Source: a virus. From it: a stretch of DNA of 24,187 bases. This document shows, piece after piece, positions 20,524 to 24,187 of the stretch. The notes below the pieces were generated by a model. The model saw nothing but the letters and a program-made list of their open reading frames with translations. It was not told the origin of the DNA and did not search any database. Both the position numbers and the translations under genes were made by a program. The number at the start of each line of letters is the position of its first letter. The first letter of the stretch is position 1. The DNA lies in IMG/VR virus record IMGVR_UViG_3300042465_002407, positions 1-24,187 of that record; one strand, 5' to 3'.

Positions 20524-22148
20524 TGGCAAACGATATTAGATTAATACAGCTTAATAATTACATAAGACCAAAGGTTGAAGAAACACAATCTAAAGAATGG
20601 GTTTTAAATGGTAAAAATAATGGGTTTTACAGATACTTAATTGACAGATATAATGGTAGCGTTACCAACTCTGCTATTATTAATTCCTATGTAGATATGA
20701 TTTACGGTCAAGGTATCGGAGTTAAAAACGCCTTTACTAGCACTAATGATTATATTAGATTTAAAACAATTCTAAAAGATGAAGATTTGAAACGTATTGT
20801 TTCAGACTTTGTAATATTTAATGAGTTTTCAGCGCAAGTAATAAGAAATAAAAAAGGCGATGATTTAGCTACTATTAAACATTTACCTAAAGAAAGAGTT
20901 GCGCCACATAAAGAGAATGAAGAAGAAGAAATTGACACTTACTTTTATTCTCGAGATTGGAGCAATACAACTAAGTTTAAACCTATTCCTTTTGCAAGTT
21001 TTGGAACTTCTAAAGATGATATTGAAATTTATAATGGTGCGCCTTACAAAGCAGGTAAAACATATTTTTCAGACCCTGATTATTTAAGTGGTTTGCCTTA
21101 TTGTGAAATGGAGGAGGAAATATCTAACTATTATATTTCGCACATTAAAAACGGTTTGTCTTTTGGTTACATAATTAATATTCCTGATGGAAATTCTTTG
21201 TCAGAAGATGAAAAAGACGATTTAGAACGTAAGATAAAACAAAAGTTAACAGGAAGTTCAAACGCTGGTAAATTCGTGCTATCATTCAACGGTAGAGATG
21301 CAGAAATTACAGTAACACCTTTAACAGTTAATGATGCTCATAAACAATGGGAATATTTAACAAGCGAAAGCAGACAACAGATAATGACTTCTCATCGTGT
21401 TGTATCTCCTATTCTTTTTGGTATTAAAGATAACACAGGTTTTGGAAATAATGCAGATGAATTAGATACAGCTAGAGAGCAGTTAATTAAATTCGTTATT
21501 GCACCAAAACAACAATTTATTTTAAACGGTATTGAAGAAATATTGCGCTTTTACGGAATTAATTTACAGTTGTTTTTTAAACCGTTAAAAGAAGTAACAT
21601 TAACGCTTTCAGAAGAAAAAAAAAAGACTGATTTAGATTTATTCCTCGAAATGGGAATGGATGCAGAGATTGATGGTTACGAATTAGAAAGTGTTGCACC
21701 AGTTGATTATGACGAAGAAGAAGCATTAACGCTTTCAACAAGTACTGGAACTGCAACACCATTAAATAAATCAATTTACGATACAGATTTTTATTTAACA
21801 CGTTATCGTTATGCAGGAAATCCAAATCCCGAAAGAGAATTTTGTCGTAGGATGATTTCAGCAGCTAAAATATACAGAAGGGAAGATATTGAAGCAATGG
21901 GCGATAAAGTTGTAAACGCAGGTTTTGGAATGCATCCTTTTCCAAACAACCCTTATTCTATTTGGAAATATAAGGGCGGAGGTTTGTTAAGTTCGACTTT
22001 TACAGCAGGAACTTGTAAACATTATTGGGAAAAATTAAAATATAGAGTTAAAGACGTTAAGATTGACCCAAGAAACCCTATTGCAATAGATGATGCAACA
22101 AAGGACAGAGCAAACGGAATAGCAGGAATAGCACCACATTCAATTTAA
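20523..22148 (+). CDS. Portal protein with MuF-like C-terminal extension
   Basis: A 541-residue portal. N-terminal part has 'YLIDRYNGSVTNSAIINSYV' and 'MIYGQGIGVKN', the usual 'GS.TN.AII..Y...IYG.G' portal pattern, and a central 'SESRQQIMTSHRVVSPILFG' region. The last 125 residues or so (from 'DTDFYLTRYRYAGNPNPERE', through FCRRMISAAKIYRREDI to CKHYWEKLKYRV) resemble the head-morphogenesis domain of Mu gpF: 'FC..M' plus a Cys-Lys-His-Tyr-Trp motif that could bind metal or form a structural site. The fusion of portal and MuF-like domain is known in some phage groups. It forms the DNA-entry vertex. The MuF-like assignment is by pattern only. Confidence 0.78.
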   Translation: MANDIRLIQLNNYIRPKVEETQSKEWVLNGKNNGFYRYLIDRYNGSVTNSAIINSYVDMIYGQGIGVKNAFTSTNDYIRFKTILKDEDLKRIVSDFVIFNEFSAQVIRNKKGDDLATIKHLPKERVAPHKENEEEEIDTYFYSRDWSNTTKFKPIPFASFGTSKDDIEIYNGAPYKAGKTYFSDPDYLSGLPYCEMEEEISNYYISHIKNGLSFGYIINIPDGNSLSEDEKDDLERKIKQKLTGSSNAGKFVLSFNGRDAEITVTPLTVNDAHKQWEYLTSESRQQIMTSHRVVSPILFGIKDNTGFGNNADELDTAREQLIKFVIAPKQQFILNGIEEILRFYGINLQLFFKPLKEVTLTLSEEKKKTDLDLFLEMGMDAEIDGYELESVAPVDYDEEEALTLSTSTGTATPLNKSIYDTDFYLTRYRYAGNPNPEREFCRRMISAAKIYRREDIEAMGDKVVNAGFGMHPFPNNPYSIWKYKGGGLLSSTFTAGTCKHYWEKLKYRVKDVKIDPRNPIAIDDATKDRANGIAGIAPHSI

Positions 22149-22152
22149 TATT

Positions 22153-22689
22153 ATGGAATTTTTATTTATAACACCCGAAGAAATAGCATCAACTACCATA
22201 ATGGGTGGTAATGTTGATGTAGATAAGTATCTTTTTTGTATTGCAAACACGCAATTAACAGTTATTGAACCTTTATTGGGAAGTGAATTGTATAATAAGA
22301 TTTACGAAGCTGCAGAAGCTGATACTTTAACAGGTTTGTACTTGACTTTATACGATAACTATGTAAAACCAATAACAAAGTATAAATCTACTGCTGAATA
22401 CATTGAAATCGGGCAATATATGGTCAATAATGGTGGTATTTATAAGCATACTGGCGAAAATATCGAAGTAGTTTCTAGAGAAGAAGTACTTTCTTTATCA
22501 AATAAGTACAATGCGCTTTCTCAAATGTACATTTTACGCTTTAACAAATGGATTTGTAACAATAATTTAGTTGAATATAAAACAATTCAAGACGAAGTTA
22601 ATGCAAATAGAAACGTAAAAGTAACAGCAGGTTGGAAATTGAACGATGCAAGTTGTGGTTATTACTGTAATAACGATTTTTTACTATGA
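22153..22689 (+). CDS. Head-tail adaptor, DUF6712-like
   Basis: A 178-residue helical protein starting 'FLFITPEEIASTTIMGGNVD'. It contains 'KYLFCIANTQLTVIEPLLGS' followed by 'ELYNKIYEAA', and ends with helices around 'WICNNN' and 'VTAGWKLND'. This order (I..T.IGGNVD ... IEP.LG..LY) is typical of DUF6712 head-tail connector proteins of Bacteroidota phages that sit right after the portal. It probably forms the adaptor ring below the portal. The stop overlaps the next start (ATGA). Confidence 0.75.
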   Translation: MEFLFITPEEIASTTIMGGNVDVDKYLFCIANTQLTVIEPLLGSELYNKIYEAAEADTLTGLYLTLYDNYVKPITKYKSTAEYIEIGQYMVNNGGIYKHTGENIEVVSREEVLSLSNKYNALSQMYILRFNKWICNNNLVEYKTIQDEVNANRNVKVTAGWKLNDASCGYYCNNDFLL

Positions 22690-23255
22690 GTTGTATCTCT
22701 GTAAATAGTAATTATTTAAGAAAATGCAAAGATAGTCAAGGTGGTTTGTCTAATATTTGGTTATTTCCATACGTGAAATATTCAAGAAGTCAGATTATAA
22801 CAACGAATAATGTATTAGATACGTTTCCTGCAACAACTATTTATCCATTTTATTCTGTAGCAAGTCCAAGCGCAACTGATACAATGGAAACAGAAGCAGG
22901 AGGTAAGTATCACGACCAAAAAATAACACTTACGTTGCAAGGTTCTGAGGGTGGTTTTGAATTAACAAAATTACAAACTAAAGACTATCGTGTTATATTT
23001 TTAGACAGAAACGGTAAGTATAGAATATTTGGTTTATACAATGGTTTAGAAGCAGGTTCTTTAGCTTATGCAACAGGAAGTTCTCATTCAGATTTAAACG
23101 GTTTTAAAATAGATTTTTCGGGAAAAGAAGAAAACGAAGCGTATTTTATAACAAATTTAGCGGATGCAGGATTTACAGAAGAAGTTTCATTTAGAATTAC
23201 ACAAGACGGTTTATTTAGAATAACAGAAGATAATCAATTTAGAATTATACAATAA
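22686..23255 (+). CDS. Paralogue of the 19625 virion protein, with C-terminal FRITxD repeats
   Basis: A 189-residue protein: 'MSCISVNSNYLRKCKDSQGG' then 'LSNIWLFPYV', later 'HDQKITLTLQG', 'VIFLDRNGKYRIFGLYNGLE' and 'DLNGFKIDFSGKEENEAYFI'. The same order of motifs as the 19625 gene shows that the two are paralogues, diverged but recognisable. The final 21 residues form three tandem units of 8 residues: FRITQDGL, FRITEDNQ and FRIIQ (169-189). Two copies of this family in one late cluster could be tube and adaptor, or two tail components. Function is inferred only from context. TAATG links it to the fibre gene. Confidence 0.6.
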   Translation: MSCISVNSNYLRKCKDSQGGLSNIWLFPYVKYSRSQIITTNNVLDTFPATTIYPFYSVASPSATDTMETEAGGKYHDQKITLTLQGSEGGFELTKLQTKDYRVIFLDRNGKYRIFGLYNGLEAGSLAYATGSSHSDLNGFKIDFSGKEENEAYFITNLADAGFTEEVSFRITQDGLFRITEDNQFRIIQ

Positions 23256-24187
23256 TGGCAAATGTAAAAATTACGGAGTTAACAGATATTGGAACTCCTG
23301 CAAGTGATGATGTCTTAGAAATTGTTGATATATCGACAAACACAAGTAAAAAAGTTCAAGTTTCTGCTTTGGGTGGTGGTGCAACTCCAACATTACAAGA
23401 AGTAACAACGGAGGGGAATGAAACAACTGACGATATTATAGTAAGGGATGGAGATTGGACTTTAAATCTAAAAAAAGACATTGGTTTATCTCCTTTAGTA
23501 ACAATGGAACACGATGTTTATGGGCCTAGAGGCATTTATACTGCTCAAGGAATTCAGCTTAATTCAGTTTCGGAGTTAGAGACAAATTGTCAAATGGCAA
23601 TTCTTGCAGAAAGAAATGAGTATATTGGTTTTAAAGTTCAAAATGAAGATTTAGTAAATACAGGAAATAACCTTTTAACTACTCTAACATTTCCATTAAC
23701 TTCTAGCATAGACCAACTTATTGTGCAAAGGGATTTTGTTTTTCCTGATAAAGCAGAAGGCACTTACACTTTAGCTACTACTGACGATGTAGGAGGCGCA
23801 ACTGATTTAGCATACACACCAAGTCCAACAAACGGAATTGTAACGAGTTCAACAGGAACGGATGCAACATTACCTTTAGCAGATGGTACAAACGCAGGGT
23901 TATTAAAACCTGATAAATATACTGTTTTAGAAAACACTAGCAACACTAATAGTGGCGATAACGCAACTAATTCACAATATAGTGGCTTACAAGCACAAGT
24001 AGATTTACGAACTAGAGAACTATTACAAGATTTTACAGACTATACAAGCACAGGTGTTTTAACTGAACAAATCATATCCAACCAAGCTATAACTGCAAAC
24101 GATATGAAAATAAATAGTTGGTTAAACTTTATTAGTACATTTTCAAGAACTGGAACAACAAATGCAACTGTTGCAATATATTTAAAC
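23255..24187 (+). CDS. Tail fibre-like protein, C-terminus cut by window edge
   Basis: The frame runs from ATG 23255 for 311 codons to the edge. The N-terminus 'ANVKITELTDIGTPASDDVL' and 'EIVDISTNTSKKVQVSALGG' is the usual fibre/receptor-binding start (ITEL ... DVL.IVD..T...KKV..S.L). The middle has 'DLAYTPSPTNGIVTSSTGTD' and 'ATLPLADGTNAGLLKPDKYT', a repeat-like linker seen in long fibre proteins. It is likely to carry host-recognition domains further on. The remaining part is outside the window, so receptor type cannot be judged. Confidence 0.75.
   Translation, partial: MANVKITELTDIGTPASDDVLEIVDISTNTSKKVQVSALGGGATPTLQEVTTEGNETTDDIIVRDGDWTLNLKKDIGLSPLVTMEHDVYGPRGIYTAQGIQLNSVSELETNCQMAILAERNEYIGFKVQNEDLVNTGNNLLTTLTFPLTSSIDQLIVQRDFVFPDKAEGTYTLATTDDVGGATDLAYTPSPTNGIVTSSTGTDATLPLADGTNAGLLKPDKYTVLENTSNTNSGDNATNSQYSGLQAQVDLRTRELLQDFTDYTSTGVLTEQIISNQAITANDMKINSWLNFISTFSRTGTTNATVAIYLN

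Noticed and set aside
22552-22562. TTTGTAACAAT inside the adaptor gene, resembling the repeated promoter-like element
   Set aside because: It lies within coding sequence, departs from the 12-mer after TTGTAACAA, and has no start codon at the proper distance.
1-24187. CRISPR arrays, tRNA genes, insertion sequences, att sites, lysis genes
   Set aside because: None was recognised by eye: no regularly spaced repeats, no cloverleaf pattern, no transposase or integrase motifs, no endolysin or holin in the translated frames. A tool-based search could still find weak cases.

Overview
The window is entirely bacteriophage (or prophage) DNA. The host is very probably a member of the Bacteroidota, most likely a flavobacterium. 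The DNA is strongly AT-rich, and several intergenic regions carry the Bacteroidota promoter -7 motif TAnnTTTG, once with a TTG exactly 19 bp upstream. The proteins are small Bacteroidota-phage families. No integrase, repressor, lysis gene, tRNA, CRISPR array or insertion sequence was seen, so the window cannot show whether the phage is temperate. Both ends cut through genes.

Left arm, minus strand (about 6545 down to 1): an early operon of tightly packed genes, many joined by ATGA or TAATG stop/start overlaps. It begins with small unknown genes, some below 60 codons, including two tiny predicted membrane proteins and a ribbon-helix-helix-like protein. A recombination and replication set follows: an ERF annealing protein, an unknown partner, an SSB-like DUF3127 protein with an acidic tip, a GQHR-motif protein, NinB, a 48-residue unknown, a C5-cytosine methyltransferase, NinG, an HTH protein and a truncated winged-helix replication protein. 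Before the last gene lies a 134-bp non-coding stretch with two interlocked inverted repeats that could fold as an RNA pseudoknot.

Divergent region (6546-6797): a canonical early promoter facing left, and further right a second candidate promoter followed by an intrinsic terminator on the same strand. The latter pair could make a roughly 60-nt RNA.

Right arm, plus strand (6798 to the end): small genes, a sigma-factor-like protein, a cysteine-rich unknown, a small lipoprotein, terminase small and large subunits, then tail genes (a tail assembly chaperone with a probable -1 frameshift at a T9 run, connector/completion proteins, large tail proteins, tape measure). Only after these come the head genes (XkdF-type protease with scaffold-like tail, decoration-like protein, major capsid protein, portal, head-tail adaptor) and a truncated fibre gene. 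Tail before head is not the usual order.

Three sites carry the identical 12-mer TTGTAACAAAAA 35-36 bp upstream of a start codon: ahead of the tail block (9838), the head block (17107) and the portal block (20221). The last sits directly on a strong terminator. With a phage-encoded sigma-like protein just upstream of terminase, the most interesting hypothesis here is a phage-specific late promoter class driven by that protein. This is inference and untested.
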